Part shown: piece after piece, positions 40,880 through 52,888 of the stretch
Layout of the letters: each line of letters opens with the position of its first letter
Numbering within the stretch: position 1 is the stretch's first letter
NCBI GenBank assembly: GCA_964059195.1
Contig: CAXKWD010000006.1
Location: forward strand, 175,272,825-175,336,824
Length of the DNA stretch: 64,000 bases
Source: Ectobius pallidus
Taxonomy: Eukaryota; Arthropoda; Insecta; Blattodea; Ectobiidae
Direction: 5' to 3'
Translations under genes and position numbers: made by a program
Notes under the pieces: generated by a model
Databases searched by the model: none
What the model saw: only the letters and a program-made list of their open reading frames with translations
What the model was told of the DNA's origin: nothing

Positions 40880-41234
40880 ACATACAAATGCAGACATGAA
40901 GGGACATCTTTTGTCTATTTTTCGAAATAGTCGCCAAGTTTCTCAACACATTTCTCCCATCGTGATAACAGTTTCAAAATACCCTGTTCATAGAAGTCCG
41001 TTCGGTTGGAGTATAGCCATCTGCTGTTTTCACTTCTGCATCTGACGCAAAGCGTTTACCCGTCAGGAATTTCTTCATGGGACCAAACAAAAGAAAGTCT
41101 GACGGTCTGGACTATATGGAGGAAGCTGGAGCATCTCCCAACCAAATTTGTTGATTTTCTGACGAACAGCTGCAGCAACACGGGTCCCCGTCGGACTTTA
41201 TCTGGCACTTTGTTTATCACAAACTACTGAGTTT
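40880..41234 (-). pseudogene. mariner transposase C-terminal pseudogene
   Basis: Minus strand translation: ...GPMKKFLTGKRFASDAEVKTADGYTPTERT then a stop, matching 8046-8305 and extending further upstream (QIWLG..PASS region). Stops and missing termini mark it as dead. The 74-codon plus-strand frame is the antisense shadow. Confidence 0.8.
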
Positions 41235-41441
41235 TAGACCACGTTTTCTTGAGAAAGTTTGATAATCATAAGTGAAGGAATAAGTGGGATAGCAACAGAA
41301 AGAAATCACAATAAATGCCTCACATCTAAAGCAAGGCGTGAATTTACAAACATCTGACTGCATTGGAGTCAGTGATTAGCAACGCGGCTTTGTAGTATAG
41401 TCATGATTTCCCATTTAAAAAGCATACGAACTTTAATTGGC

Positions 41442-41505
41442 CCGGGTGGCTTGGGTCGCTTAAATGTTCCTAAAGGGAGAAGTAAAACTAAGGCAAAGAG
41501 AGAAA
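41442..41505 (+). repeat. SINE family 4, 3' fragment
   Basis: GGCCCGGGTGGCTTGGGTCGCTTAAATGTTCCTAAAGGGAG... matches the reverse complement of 17050-17120. Confidence 0.5.
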
Positions 41506-41524
41506 AGATGTACTTTAATTGTCT

Positions 41525-41702
41525 GTTACTCCGGTACCGGTCAACCGATTTGGTCCGAAATCAATAGGCTTCTTCCCACGGACGTTATAAATGCATATAC
41601 TAAGTTTCATGAACATCCAAGAAAGCGTATTTGAGTTATCGCGCGTACAGACAGACGGGCTTAACACCATAAAATCTCAGAAAGTACCATTCTGGCACTT
41701 AA
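41525..41702. mobile_element. MITE family F fragment (inverted)
   Basis: Runs from ctccggtaccggtcaaccg to accattctggcacttaat, the reverse complement of the F left half. Only this half is present. Confidence 0.7.
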
Positions 41703-42274
41703 TAAGACCGAAATATTGAATTATAAACGAATTTTCCCTAAAAAAAATAAAACCACTTTCACGGACCTCTAGGCATGATTTCTCTGGTAATTGATCCTGC
41801 GACTCACCCGGTTGGAAGCTTGAGAAACATTATCTAGTATTTCACAACATGTCCACTTGTTTCAGTAACAAAAGTCCATATTTTATTGTGAAGTGACAGG
41901 TAGTGTTACAAACAAACTCCACGTGGCCACTAAACAACGTAACATATAGGCCTAAGTTAATGTAGAGGGGCTAATCACAATTACAAGACAAATTCAAAAA
42001 TTTGATTATTCAGGGAAAAAAACTTCCTCCCATTTACACATTACTTAAAATTAAGTTTTACAAGCGGTGTGCAATATAGAATGTACATAGCTGATGTTCT
42101 ATGTTAATTCTTATGAAAATAAGCAGTTGTTTTGGATTAAAATTTAAATCAACTGTTGGACTTATCCGGTTTTTCTAGAAATGAATTATCCATTTAGCGA
42201 TAAATAATGTTTATTTTTAGGAAGTGGATTTAGTGAAGTTATAGAAAAATAAAATCAGGTAAACTGATGTAAAA
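41703..42274. other. No recognisable gene or element
   Basis: AT-rich. No frames over 60 codons. Confidence 0.4.
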
Positions 42275-42275
42275 A

Positions 42276-42956
42276 AGTGCCAGTATGTTTTTGTTTAATC
42301 AGTTATGACTGCAATTATGATATGCAGAATATGTTTTTTTTTTAAATTGATTTCCAAGTTAAGCTCCAGATTTATTCATTAAGCAGGGCTTACGGAAGAA
42401 GAAAGGTCTACCATCTCGGCCACCTGGGTCATTTTAACGGTCTAGTTGGATACGCGCATGTAAATCAATAGTGTTTTTTGTCATAGCTACCTGTATTTTA
42501 ATTTCCAAGGCCTTATAAGATCACAGTAAAACAATAGGCTATGTTGTCAAGATAACTGATTTTCATTTTTTTTATAAATTCCTTCGAATACGTATATTGC
42601 CATAAAATAGGCACTAAATTGAGCATTACTCCGAAACAGATCAACCGATTTTATCCATTATGAATAGACGTCTTCCCACGGACATTGTAAATGTGTATAC
42701 CAAGTTTCATAAAAATCCGGTAAAGCGTATTTGAGTTACCACGTCTTTAAAATATACACTAAATTGGGTTTTACTCCGGTACCGGTCAACAGATTAGGTT
42801 CAAATTCAATAGGGCACTTCTCATGGACGTCATAAATGGGTATACCAAGTTTCATGAAAATCCGAAAAAGCGTATTTGAGTTATGGTGCGTACAGACAGA
42901 CGGACAGACATTTTTTCGTCCCCCACACAATCTCATAAAGTACCATACTGGCACTT
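42276..42956. mobile_element. MITE family F, long copy with duplicated core
   Basis: Inverted ends AGTGCCAGTATG (42276) and CATACTGGCACTT (42956). The block from ccaagtttcatraaaatccg to cggtaccggtcaac occurs twice (about 42610-42750 and 42755-42890), explaining the extra length compared with 6148-6589. Confidence 0.78.
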
Positions 42957-43140
42957 AATAATTCCCCGTAAGAAATAACATTGACACTAAAGTCACCGAA
43001 ACTACTTATAGGTTATAGGCCTGTTCCTGTTAATAAATCAAGCATTTAACAGGTGATTTATATTTTACAAGTATACACAGCGCGGAAATAACGCAATTGT
43101 ACAGATTTTAACAGATTGGGCAGAACAAAATAGCCTAAGT

Positions 43141-43158
43141 TTTTTTTTTTTTTTTTTT
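43141..43158. repeat. Poly(T) tract
   Basis: About 18 uninterrupted T. The flanking sequence 42957-43378 shows nothing else. Confidence 0.8.
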
Positions 43159-43382
43159 CCTGAATGGAGATTTAATTTAAACTGTTTATTTTCTTGGGAC
43201 TTATCCTGATTTTGAGGAAACAAATTTTACCACCAGATAGCTCTGTTAATAGAGTATACAGATACTGCTTAAATTGAAACAAATGAATACGCTCCTCTTA
43301 TTCTGTATCAGAATGTGAAGTAAGGAAGTTACATTGCCCATGTGACATTGTATTAATTTCCCATCTTTTCTCTTCATTTTTA

Positions 43383-43717
43383 CTTCCTCTGCCCGTACTA
43401 TAGGTAGATGAAGTATTGTTTTCGACCCCCAAATTCGGAATTAACTTTTTAACATAAATACACGTTTTGAGGGCACCTGAATACAAAAATACTATATTCG
43501 GAAACATGTCTGTGTGTATGTGAACAGCTTAGCTCCTGAACGAAAAATCGTATGAAAACAAGATTTTGTATTTGGGTCAGGTACTTTGTGAAGATGTGAA
43601 CAGAAGACTGGCGACACTTATTTTATTTTTAAGGGAACTTTACAATATTTTCGTTTGTCGCGATTTTCTCGAAAACAGCTCCGTCTAAGAGGCTAACTTT
43701 TATTTGGGTAGAGGAAG
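43383..43717. mobile_element. PIF/Harbinger-like MITE (family E, compact copy)
   Basis: Inverted ends CTTCCTCTGCCC / GGGTAGAGGAAG with TTA on both sides (43380-43382 and 43718-43720), a TWA duplication as used by PIF/Harbinger. 335 bp, no coding. The longer relative at 28977 starts with the same TTA|CTTCCTCTGCCC. Confidence 0.82.
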
Positions 43718-43720
43718 TTA

Positions 43721-44357
43721 TGTGACTTTCACATAAGATTTTTCTTACAAAAGTTAAACACCCTGATCATAAATTGACTATTATTTTTCTGGCCGTGTAA
43801 GTTTTGATGTGGTCATGGCCTCCCAGATGCACCGGTTGTCATGGCAACACTAACTCGTGGCGCCACTAATTGAGGAGAGTGCGATATGGGAGATGATCAC
43901 AGGGCGTGAAACACGCACCCCACATGATTACGTCACACCATCAAATTAATTTCTTTTACTGCAAACACACCTTCTCCAGTTCCTCTACACGCACCACGCG
44001 TTTCACTGTAATTCTAACACTTCCAGATGAGATACAAACTTGACATTTGGCACACACATAGCTTCTAGCTTGATACCGATGGGACAGTTCCAAAAACTTT
44101 AGATTTAAAAAAAATATTTTTTACCCTCAAAAACTTTCAAAATGGCAAACGCAGATTTAAAGGCCCTGGAGGGTCATACGAGGGCCGTCAAAGTCCGAGT
44201 TTTCAGCCTTGGAAAATTTGGAAGTCCAAACTTAAGTTTGGCCAATAGACAATGGAGTTTGTTTCCAATGCCAACGTCGTTTTGATTGTTTTGCTTATTT
44301 AACGACGGCTGTATACTGTACCCATGCTTGTGTTCTTTCATAGGACTCTAATGTACA
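43721..44357. other. No recognisable gene or element
   Basis: No sustained frame. The stretch 44020-44110 (gatacaaacttgacatttggcacacaca) looks repeat-like but has no counterpart in the window. Confidence 0.35.
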
Positions 44358-44924
44358 TGGGTCATTCTCAAACAAATTGCCGTTTTGCCTCTTCGACAGG
44401 ATCCCCAGATTGAACATTCAACTTCGGTTTTTCTGAACGACTGGTTTTCTATGGCATCATACCTGCATTTTGCTTTTCTCATTTTCTGACTTTGTAATGA
44501 GTGTTAACATTTTGAATGTCCTATTTCAACATGTTTTCAGGTTTTTTTTAAAAATAGAAATGGACTGAGCTGTTGTCTTGAAATGCTGGAGACGAATGAA
44601 AATAATTTACAAAATACGTGACACAGCAATTTACGTAAAGAGTGTTACACAAAACAATTTTCATCAATCTTATTTTCACTTTTCTTGCTGTCTTGTTGCT
44701 GGGTTGTGATAGTAGCACTCCTTACTTTTCCCCACTTTTTTTTTTTTTTTACATAAACATGAACGCTACGTTCCACGATGTATACATAGAAATTATTTAG
44801 GGTGGCGCAGAAACTTGCATGGGTTTGGGGAGAAATCTGAAGAAAGAAAAAAAAAACAAATTGCTTGATATCTCAACTAGAAGGCCTGTGACAATAAACG
44901 GCAATTTTTTTTTACAATGACCCA
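44358..44924. mobile_element. Unclassified terminal-inverted-repeat element, 567 bp
   Basis: TGGGTCATTCTCAAACAAATTGCCGTTT at the left faces AACGGCAATTTTTTTTTACAATGACCCA at the right. No clear target duplication. No coding capacity. Confidence 0.6.
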
Positions 44925-45561
44925 CAGACGTGTGAATACCGCATTTACGCACACACAATTGCCATCAACCTTGGCAGGATTTCAACCCGGAAACAGAACG
45001 CCAAGTGTCCATCCAACATAAATAAATCAATGTCACTAAAATATTTTGTCAAACTCATAGCATGAGAACAATGACATATCTGGTATTTATATATTTATAA
45101 ACAATGACATCGTTTTTAGATAAATTGCACGAAGAACATAATTTTACTTTTAATTATATTGTTTAACGTATTAGATAAATATGCTGTCACAAGGGCATAC
45201 GGATTCATAGCTTCCTAATTTGTACGACCGTAGTTTATAATATAGGAGTTCTAGCTTTTAGTTTCATTTTAACCGCGGTATGTATTAATGTTTCCACACA
45301 ATATTATTTCTGTTTTCATGAAAAGTAGATTAGATATTCAGCCTTAAGCACTAGAATATAAGCTTATTAGAATCTAACAGGAAATCTGAAGCTGGAGACA
45401 CTGTTCTTTGTTACATATAAGTAGGCCTATTTTATAATAGAGTTAATCACTAGTAAGGCTATATCAATAAAATTCATTAAAATAAGTTGAATATCAACTA
45501 GTCATAAGATAAAATAAATTCAGTTATTACAAGTATTTATATAAAATTAATTAAAACATAT

Positions 45562-45939
45562 AGTCGGCCGCGGTGGTCTAGAGGTAGCGTGCCCGCCTCT
45601 AGATCCGCAGGGCGCGGGATCAAACCCGGCCGCGGTCGATGGATTTTTCAGGACGTAAAAATCCTGGGACTTTAAGCTGGGGGTCCCGTGTCGTAGATTT
45701 ACGGCACGTAACAGAACTCCAAGCCTAAATTAGAGCCTCTGGACAAAATTTCTCGGCCCTTTCACGTCCAAGAAATACTCAGTTTCCAGAGGGGGGTTGC
45801 GAGGCGATGGGCTTACCACCTGTCCCTCTACCCTCTCTCAGAAAATAAGCATATCAAAATTAGTATAGGTAATGAAACCTCCATTGGAGGCCCCTTCGCC
45901 CCACCTGGGGATCATAGGGTACCAGAGAGAGAGAGAGAG
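45562..45939 (+). mobile_element. tRNA-derived SINE (family 1), full length, with TSD
   Basis: Starts AGTCGGCCGCGGTGGTCTAG, has the GGGATCAAACCC B box, and ends in a (GA)n tail (45924-45939). Perfect 13-bp duplication AATTAAAACATAT (45549-45561 and 45940-45952). Youngest-looking SINE in the window. Confidence 0.93.
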
Positions 45940-46019
45940 AATTAAAACATATGTTTTCATATTCTAATTTATTTCATCTCTAAATATTTATTATATTAAT
46001 GACAACAACATTAACAGTA

Positions 46020-46206
<187 letters not shown>

Positions 46207-46310
46207 GTAGTATGTATCGTGTGTTTTTGAGACGGTTCATCAGCCATAACTTCTGTCTGTTTGCGCTGAAGAGGTTCAGTTGTTAGCAGTGTCTAATTAT
46301 TTATAATTAC

Positions 46311-47125
46311 AAAATATTTGTGTCAAACACATAGCATGAGAACAAAGGCTTATCTGGTATTTACCGCCGAGTGCTAAAGTGAATAGGTTAGGTGTTTTTC
46401 ATAATAGGAAAAAACGGGAAGAAACACAGTATAAACATGAACTGGACTTTGTGAAAAATTAATGCGAAAGAAAGTCTTGTCTTTCATGTCAGCATGGAAA
46501 ATATTTTCAATTATTCATCAAAAGAAACGATCAGTTTATTCAGAATAGGAAAAGAAGGAAATGGGACGTATAAGATTCACTTTGTGGTGCCTGAATCACG
46601 GCAACTGACCTCTCGTATTTAGGCTAATGCCTCCTTCGTGCCTGGAAGATAAAGGTTACCACATTGTTTTTCATTGAATTCGGGCAAAATTTGAAAAGTT
46701 CGTGGAAGTTCCACTTCCTACAATATCTTTATATTATTTTTAATCATAAACATTAACAGAAAAGCATGTGACCGTTAATTAGTCGTTACTCCGGTACCGG
46801 TCACCCGATTTGGTCCAATAACATGCCATTTTAAGATGACCTTGTCCCAAACCATCGTCTATCTGAAAACAGAATATAACACTGTTTCCTAATCCAAAAA
46901 TCTGCACTGACAAAGAACAGGTGCTCTTTTAGTCGCGTAGTTTTCCCTAGTGTTGCCGCTGCCATTCACCACGTCTCAATGAAGTAGGCTAGGCCTAAAC
47001 GTGCTGTGGTATGTATTTGGCAACACTGTATTGCATTGCAGACAAGTATGAATTACCGTTCTATTCACTGATTGACAGTTCGAAGAGGATTAGGCTGCCA
47101 GCAGTTCTTGGAAAAAAAGTCGTTA
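46311..47125. other. No gene; one short MITE F remnant
   Basis: 46780-46820 (cgttactccggtaccggtcacccgatttggtcc) is a family F fragment. The remainder is unassigned. Confidence 0.45.
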
Positions 47126-47129
47126 AGAA

Positions 47130-47305
47130 GTGGCACCCACAATAGGTTTCTTCCCATGGACGTTATAAATGCGTATACCAAGTTTCATGAAAACCTGATA
47201 CAACGTATTTCAGTTATCGTGCATACATTCACACGGACAAACAGACAGACAGACATTTTCCCGTCCACGCGATCTCAAAAAGTACCATTTTGGCACTTAG
47301 TAATT
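47130..47305. mobile_element. MITE family F fragment (inverted)
   Basis: Ends accattttggcacttag with cagacagacagacattttcccgtcc upstream, the inverted F left half. The 104-codon plus frame over it is spurious. Confidence 0.7.
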
Positions 47306-47448
47306 AAAACATATTTATTAACAATGACATCTTTTTTAGATAAATTGCACGAATTACATAATTTTACTTTTAATTATATTGTTTAACGTAGTATAAAAGT
47401 ATGCTGTCACAAGGGCATACGGATTCATAGCTCCCTAATTTGTAGGAC

Positions 47449-48898
47449 CAGGGCCGGATTTAAGATTATGCCGCCTATAGGCTAAAGTCCATTTGCCGCC
47501 CCTCTATAGTTCATATTTGCTTAATACATTTGTTTTATACAACAAAAGGAGAGAGTTCATTGGTGTTTTCATCTTTTTTAAACGTAAAGTTCATTTAGTT
47601 TAGATTAAACTACAATTTTAATGGTTTACATAATAAATTATATAATCAAATTAGCTATCTACTTGTTTTTTAATTATTTCTTTTAAGATTCGATAAAAAT
47701 GAAATGGGTTTCGAAATTAATTAATTAATTTGTTCTTGGAGATCAGTGATCACTATTTTAAACATCTCTATATATATATAAAAGGCTTTGTCCTGACTGA
47801 CTGAATGAATGACTGACTGACTGATTGACTGAATGACAGGAATCAACGTACAGCCTAAACTATAACAGGTAGAGACTTGGAATTTTGACAGTACCTTCGT
47901 TTCATAATGTAGGTGCTCACTAAGAAAGGATTTTGAAAAATTCTGATTCTAAATGCCAAAAATTAAATGTTTTTGAAAATACTTAATCCCTTTTTACATA
48001 GAATTATCAATTCCAAATCACAGAATATATTGTTGCCAAATGGTATCAGATGGGCTTGGAAAAACAAATGAAATGCACTTTTGACAAATAAGAGAAGTTA
48101 TCAAAATAATTCATGTTATAAATAAATATTACAGAATGAAATCCACTAAAATAATGGAATCACATAACTTTCTCTACCCTGGACATAGAGAAAACAAAAC
48201 GAGGTATGGTAATGTGTATATTATTATATTATATCGCAGGTTTTTGGAGAGAAAAGTATGAAGGCTTTATGGTAACATAAGAGTGGGAAATTTCCCGCCT
48301 CGATATTACAGTTTTATGTTACAGGAATTTCTGTTTCTTCTTATTTAAACCTCTACCAGGCTTGCTGTGCACTGTACAAGCGATGGGATGCAACATTCTA
48401 GATCCTCTATGAGCCATAAAAAACTATATCAAGCGTTTTCTGAGGGAATAGTTTGAGTGTAATAAGTCGTTCTTCCTATTTCAAATTATAAATGCCTATA
48501 TAAGGACCTAGAATTTAAAATTGAAAATCCTTCATAAGCTAATTTCCAATTACAAAATACAAAACCCGGGCGGCGCCGGGTCTTTTAAGCTAGTATTAGT
48601 ATTTATATGTTAATGCTAATGACTGTCTTTTGCGTAATTGAAGAACTGATTTCAATTTGAATTAAGTTGTCCTACACGGTGAAAATGTAGTTAATTACTG
48701 GTTTATTTGTTGAAAAATATACAAACTTCTCCAAAACAACTCACCCCACGTAATCTTCATGTTCAAATTTACATAGCTTTCTTACGATATTTCTTAAATA
48801 CTTGATTTTAACTTTTGAATAAATTGCCAAACTGCCGCCCCTGAAAATTTGCCGCTCTAGGCTGCAGCCTACTTAGCCTATTTAGAAATACGGCCCTG
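47449..48898. mobile_element. hAT-like transposon, 1,450 bp, with nested Helitron A
   Basis: Ends CAGGGCCGGATTTAAGATTATG and ...TTTAGAAATACGGCCCTG, perfect 8-bp TSD TGTAGGAC (47441-47448 and 48899-48906). TGCCGCC/GGCGGCA words lie near both ends. The empty site exists at about 45218 in copy 1 of the local duplication. Removing the Helitron leaves about 620 bp. Confidence 0.93.
47765..48593 (+). mobile_element. Helitron family A, complete, nested in hAT
   Basis: 5' A|TCTCTATATATATATAAAAGG, GACT-rich array, 3' hairpin ACCCGGGCGGCGCCGGGT, TCTTTTAAG and CTAG|T. 829 bp. Lacks about 40 bp in the middle relative to 14396-15261 (after gagaaaagtatgaa). Confidence 0.9.
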
Positions 48899-49062
48899 TG
48901 TAGGACTGTAGTTTATAGTATAAGGTTCTAGCTTTCAGTTTTATTTTAACCGCGGTATGTATTAATGTTTCCACACAATATTATTTCTGTTTTCATATTC
49001 TAATTTATTTCATCTCTAAAAAATTTACTATAATAATGACAACAACAAAAATATTACATTAC

Positions 49063-49106
<44 letters not shown>

Positions 49107-49379
49107 GTAGTTTGTAACGTGTGTTTCTGAGACGGTTCATCAGCCATAACTTCTGTCTGTTTGTACTGAATAGGTTCAGTTGTTAGTGGTGTCTAATTAT
49201 TTATAATTATAATAAATTGCTCTTGACTGCTTTATCATGGAGGTCAAGGATTTTCTAGTAACAACAATACCACGCGTCAGAATAAAATAGCGCAGCGTCA
49301 TTTCCCGCGAGGCTACAGTGGTGCTTCAGAAAGCTCAGTACATGCATAGACCATGGTCCGGTTCTATATTCACAACTCA

Positions 49380-49510
49380 TTCACACAGCGGGCCCGGGTT
49401 GGATCCCTGTCGAGATTAGTTTCCTAGGTGGGGGTTTTTCCTCTCCTGCGAGATGAATATCGGATAACATTAGGCCCATGTACCCCCGGATATCATTTTG
49501 GCCGTCTCCG
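49380..49510 (+). repeat. SINE family 4, 5'-part fragment
   Basis: GCGGGCCCGGGTTGGATCCC (B-box-like) followed by CCTAGGTGGGGGTTTTTCCTC and GGATATCAT. This links a tRNA-like head to the SINE 4 body order seen at 17045-17425. Confidence 0.6.
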
Positions 49511-49790
49511 CGCCTTGTTCTGATCTATGTATCTCTTTCTATGCACCCCGCCCGTCCGACACGCGGCCCTTTCGAGTTATTGTTGCGGCCCGCGAAACAA
49601 GGATAAGTTGCAAATCTGTTAAGGTCAAATTAAAAAATAAACGGTGCAAAATAAGTTGCACAAACTTTCTCGCATATACGCGTTAAAAGCCAGCACTGAA
49701 AACAGTAAATTATGGAGACAATTATTTTTTAAAATACATATTTAACTTTATGCACAATGCTTTTAACGTGAAATAATGATGATAATAATG

Positions 49791-49837
<47 letters not shown>

Positions 49838-50343
49838 CAACGGCGGACGGTGGATGTTTTGAGTGTTCACATAAGCCAATAAATTTTATATGCCTAAGTA
49901 AATCATGCATTTGACAAAATGTTTTACCTGCCCATAACGGAAAAAAACTCTATTTGAGCAAAGAATGTATATGTACAGATAGGGGAAAAAAAGCGGACCG
50001 ACAAAAATATCTAAGTTGCCGATATGAGCCACTGAACAGGATAGCAAGGAATGTATTGAAATTTGTTCTAGTGTCGACTGTTGACTTAGGTCATTTCGAA
50101 ACCCATTAGAAAAGTAGCTGATGCAGAATTGCGTATCAAACTGACAGTTGTGCTAGAACATGGCTCTGAAATCAGCTACAAGAGTCGGTCCACTATTTTT
50201 CCTCCTACCTGTACACAAGAAAAGCTAAAATATTTTGAGAATCTTAATATTCCACAGTAAATATATCTGAAACAGGTAGGCTACTGTGAAATCGTCTGAC
50301 ATGACCAAGATCGCCAACTTTTCTTATAGTAACTTATAGAAAC
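49511..50343. other. No gene; (TAA)n array at 49782-49838
   Basis: The microsatellite gives the poly-Tyr minus-strand frame. 49880-50340 shows no repeat ends or credible frames. Confidence 0.5.
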
Positions 50344-50394
50344 TTGTGTTTTAGCGGTATATTTTCTATTATATCCAGTGGTAATAGAATTATG

Positions 50395-51884
50395 TTCTGC
50401 TTCCAATCCCAAGTGAATGATAATGGTAATCGAAACAGAATACAGTGCATTAGGAAAACATTAGATGAGATAGGATTAAAGTGGATATGGAATTCAGTAT
50501 TGAACGAGGAGAAAAACATCAATGTGATTTCAAAAATAGTTATTAAAAGATGTAATGATATACAGAGTGGACCAAAAGTCGCGATCGGATAATGTTTATA
50601 TTGTAATATCTCATTTTCCGAAACTGAAAACTAATTAAAAACTATTCATAGGCTGAGAGGAATATTTAACCCCTTCATATACATTTTGTAGGATTAGTTT
50701 TCGATTTTCCGATAAAGCAAGGACATTGTTATGTTTTAGTGACAAGCCAGAGTTTTCTTGCGCGCGGGTTTTTAGGCGATTGTTGTCGATGTGAAGCGCT
50801 GTGTTATGTTTGTGTTGTAAGCAATGGCAGATACAAGCAAATATACGATTGAGGAACGTCTCATTGTTAGTGAGAACATGAAAAAGAACAAACTGGCGAA
50901 ACGTACGAAGAAATCAGAAAGAACTCCTTTCTTCGTTTCAATAAAGCAGCTCTCACTGAAGCCAAACTAGGGAAACTGGAAATGAAGACTTTCTGAAAAG
51001 GCTTTGTATTGGATGCAAAACGCAGCGGAAGACCTAAAAAATATTGCGGCGATGATGTTAGTAATCGTCTGAGTGAATCATTGGAGGGTTCACCGATGAA
51101 ATCAACAAGGAAGCGATCGGCAGAAATGCAGATCCCAAGAACTTCATTGTGCGACAACTGGCTCTGGTCCTCCTTAGAAGAAAATCTTGGGCTGGAATGA
51201 TTCGGGTGGATTCTGTTGAACAACTTAAGAGAGATCATCCGTATCTTCAGAACGATCACTCCCGAAATGCTGAGGCGGGCAAGCAGAAGGACATGGCGGC
51301 GCATTCAACCGTGCGCGGAAAACGATGGTGCACATACCGAAACTTTTGACGTTTAGGAAAGACGATGAGAGGCCCAGAGAACTTTATTTTGCCACATTTC
51401 CATCCCTTATTTATTGAAGTAGCAAGTATTAAAGTTTTTACGTCAATTGTGGCATTTTATTATTGCATAAACTAACATACAAAATATCCGATCGCGACTT
51501 TTGGTCCACCCTGTACAAAGGCAAAACCATTTTGCCGTAATGAGGGAAAAGAAATCTTTAGTATTCTACATCACAATGAAGGAAATGTGGGGTATGGAAA
51601 ATTATGTGAATGACTGCTCGAAGAAACAAAAAGCTGGGCTGGCATGGTGGAGATTAGGGATATGGAAGCTTAGAGGGGCAAGAAGAAATTTCGAGAAAGG
51701 TCGTTGCCCATTATGTCTTTGTAATGAAGATGCAGAGCATATAATTTTAAGTTGTCCCGAAACTGAAACACTAAGACATAAGTTTTTAAGTAAAAAAATG
51801 TTAAAGTTAAATAAAGAAATTAACTGTAACAAAAAACACAAAAACACTAAAGGAACTGGGAAACTTTATATATATAGTTAAAAT
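50395..51884 (+). pseudogene. LINE ORF2 C-terminal region split by a Tc1/mariner-like element
   Basis: 50395-50562 and 51516-51884 are in the same frame and join without loss if the insert and one TA are ignored. The downstream part carries KAGLAWWRLGIWKLRG and a CCHC zinc-knuckle CPLC...H....C (RCPLCLCNEDAEHIILSC), diagnostic of the C-terminus of jockey/R1-type ORF2 proteins, ending at a stop near 51881. The upstream part includes IQCIRKTLDEIGLKWIW. Apart from the insertion the frame is open, suggesting a relatively young element. Confidence 0.82.
50563..51513 (+). mobile_element. Tc1/mariner-like element, 951 bp, with transposase relic
   Basis: Ends CAGAGTGGACCAAAAGTCGC and ...GCGACTTTTGGTCCACCCTG flanked by TA (50561-50562 and 51514-51515). 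Plus-strand relic: start near 50824 (MADTSKYTIEERL), then after frame breaks LDAKRSGRPKKYCGDDVSNR and SPMKSTRKRSAEMQIPRTSL (second helix-turn-helix with GRP linker). The DDE catalytic part is absent, so it is internally deleted. The 145-codon minus frame is antisense. Confidence 0.87.
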
Positions 51885-52125
51885 AAAATGGGAAAAACAA
51901 ATTAGCTGCTTAGGGGAAATTGGTTAGAAATGGTAAATGGATATACTTACATAAGGTAAACATTTATTAGTAGTAGTACTGATTTCAGATGTATGAGTTT
52001 ATATGTATGCAGACGCCCTTTGGTGAAAAACTTTCTGTAACACCAGGGGTGATCATTTGTATAACTCGAGATACAAGAATAAATCATTCATTCGATCATT
52101 CAATAGAATTATGTGGTCATAATTG

Positions 52126-52374
52126 TGGCTTGGTTCTAAAAGGGTCAATGTCAATTTCTTGGAAAAATGAGATCTATGCATTATTGAGCTCGGCCAATCT
52201 TTATCTTTCGTATACTGAAAGTGCCAATGTCTGTTGCTATTAATAGACATAATACAGAAACCTTAGAGGCCAATGTCGGAAGTTCTCAGCAAAAAATGTT
52301 ACTTCTATAAAGGCTTCAAAGTCAGTTATCTCAAAAGCAAGTTTGATGACATTGGCCCTTTTAGAACCCAGCCA
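52126..52374. mobile_element. Small terminal-inverted-repeat element, 249 bp
   Basis: GGCTTGGTTCTAAAAGGGTC at the left faces GGCCCTTTTAGAACCCAGCC at the right, followed on both sides by AATGTCA/TGACATT. No clear target duplication. The internal words GCCAATGTC repeat. Confidence 0.65.
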
Positions 52375-52774
52375 GATTACGTGAGTTGAGATCATTTGAA
52401 TGCCAACATTATTTTTTAAAAATGCATTTTTTCGACTTTCTCAAATGTATTCCAACGAATGTGAATTCTTTTAAATTCTGAAGATCATTCAGGAATTTTC
52501 TTCAAGATATACTGATTCTGAAAACATAAATGAAAAACTGTCTCTTTTTAACGATCCCTTGAAATTGGATTCACGGTTAAATAGTCCTGTACAACTGACA
52601 CGCAACTCCCAGAGGAAGAAGTCAGATAAGTGACATCCTCCCCAGCTCATATGCAAAATTATTCCATAATGAGTTCTTTTGAAATTACTAGTAAATGCAC
52701 AAGGCAGGGCCGCCAAGGCAACATTTGAGAACTGATTATATATTTCGATCGGACACCATAACACATGAGTAAAA
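52375..52774. other. No recognisable gene or element
   Basis: The 102-codon minus frame (52489-52797) has no recognisable motif and runs into the next repeat. Confidence 0.4.
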
Positions 52775-52888
52775 TTAGGATGTTTATGACATGTCATATT
52801 TTTATCCTGACCTTCGTTTCCTCCGTAAACACAAATTAAACACGAATTGCACGCTAGTTATCCTAATCGGACAGTTTTTATTTTCCAT

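Larger units (their letters stand above)
47322..49215. repeat. Local duplication, copy 2 (carries the hAT)
   Basis: Partner of 45060-46310, in direct orientation about 2.2 kb downstream. It is interrupted at 47449-48898 by a hAT element. Its (TTA)n array at 49063-49105 is much shorter. Confidence 0.83.

Noticed and set aside
50867..51304. 145-codon minus-strand frame
   Set aside because: Antisense to the transposase relic of the Tc1/mariner-like element at 50563-51513.
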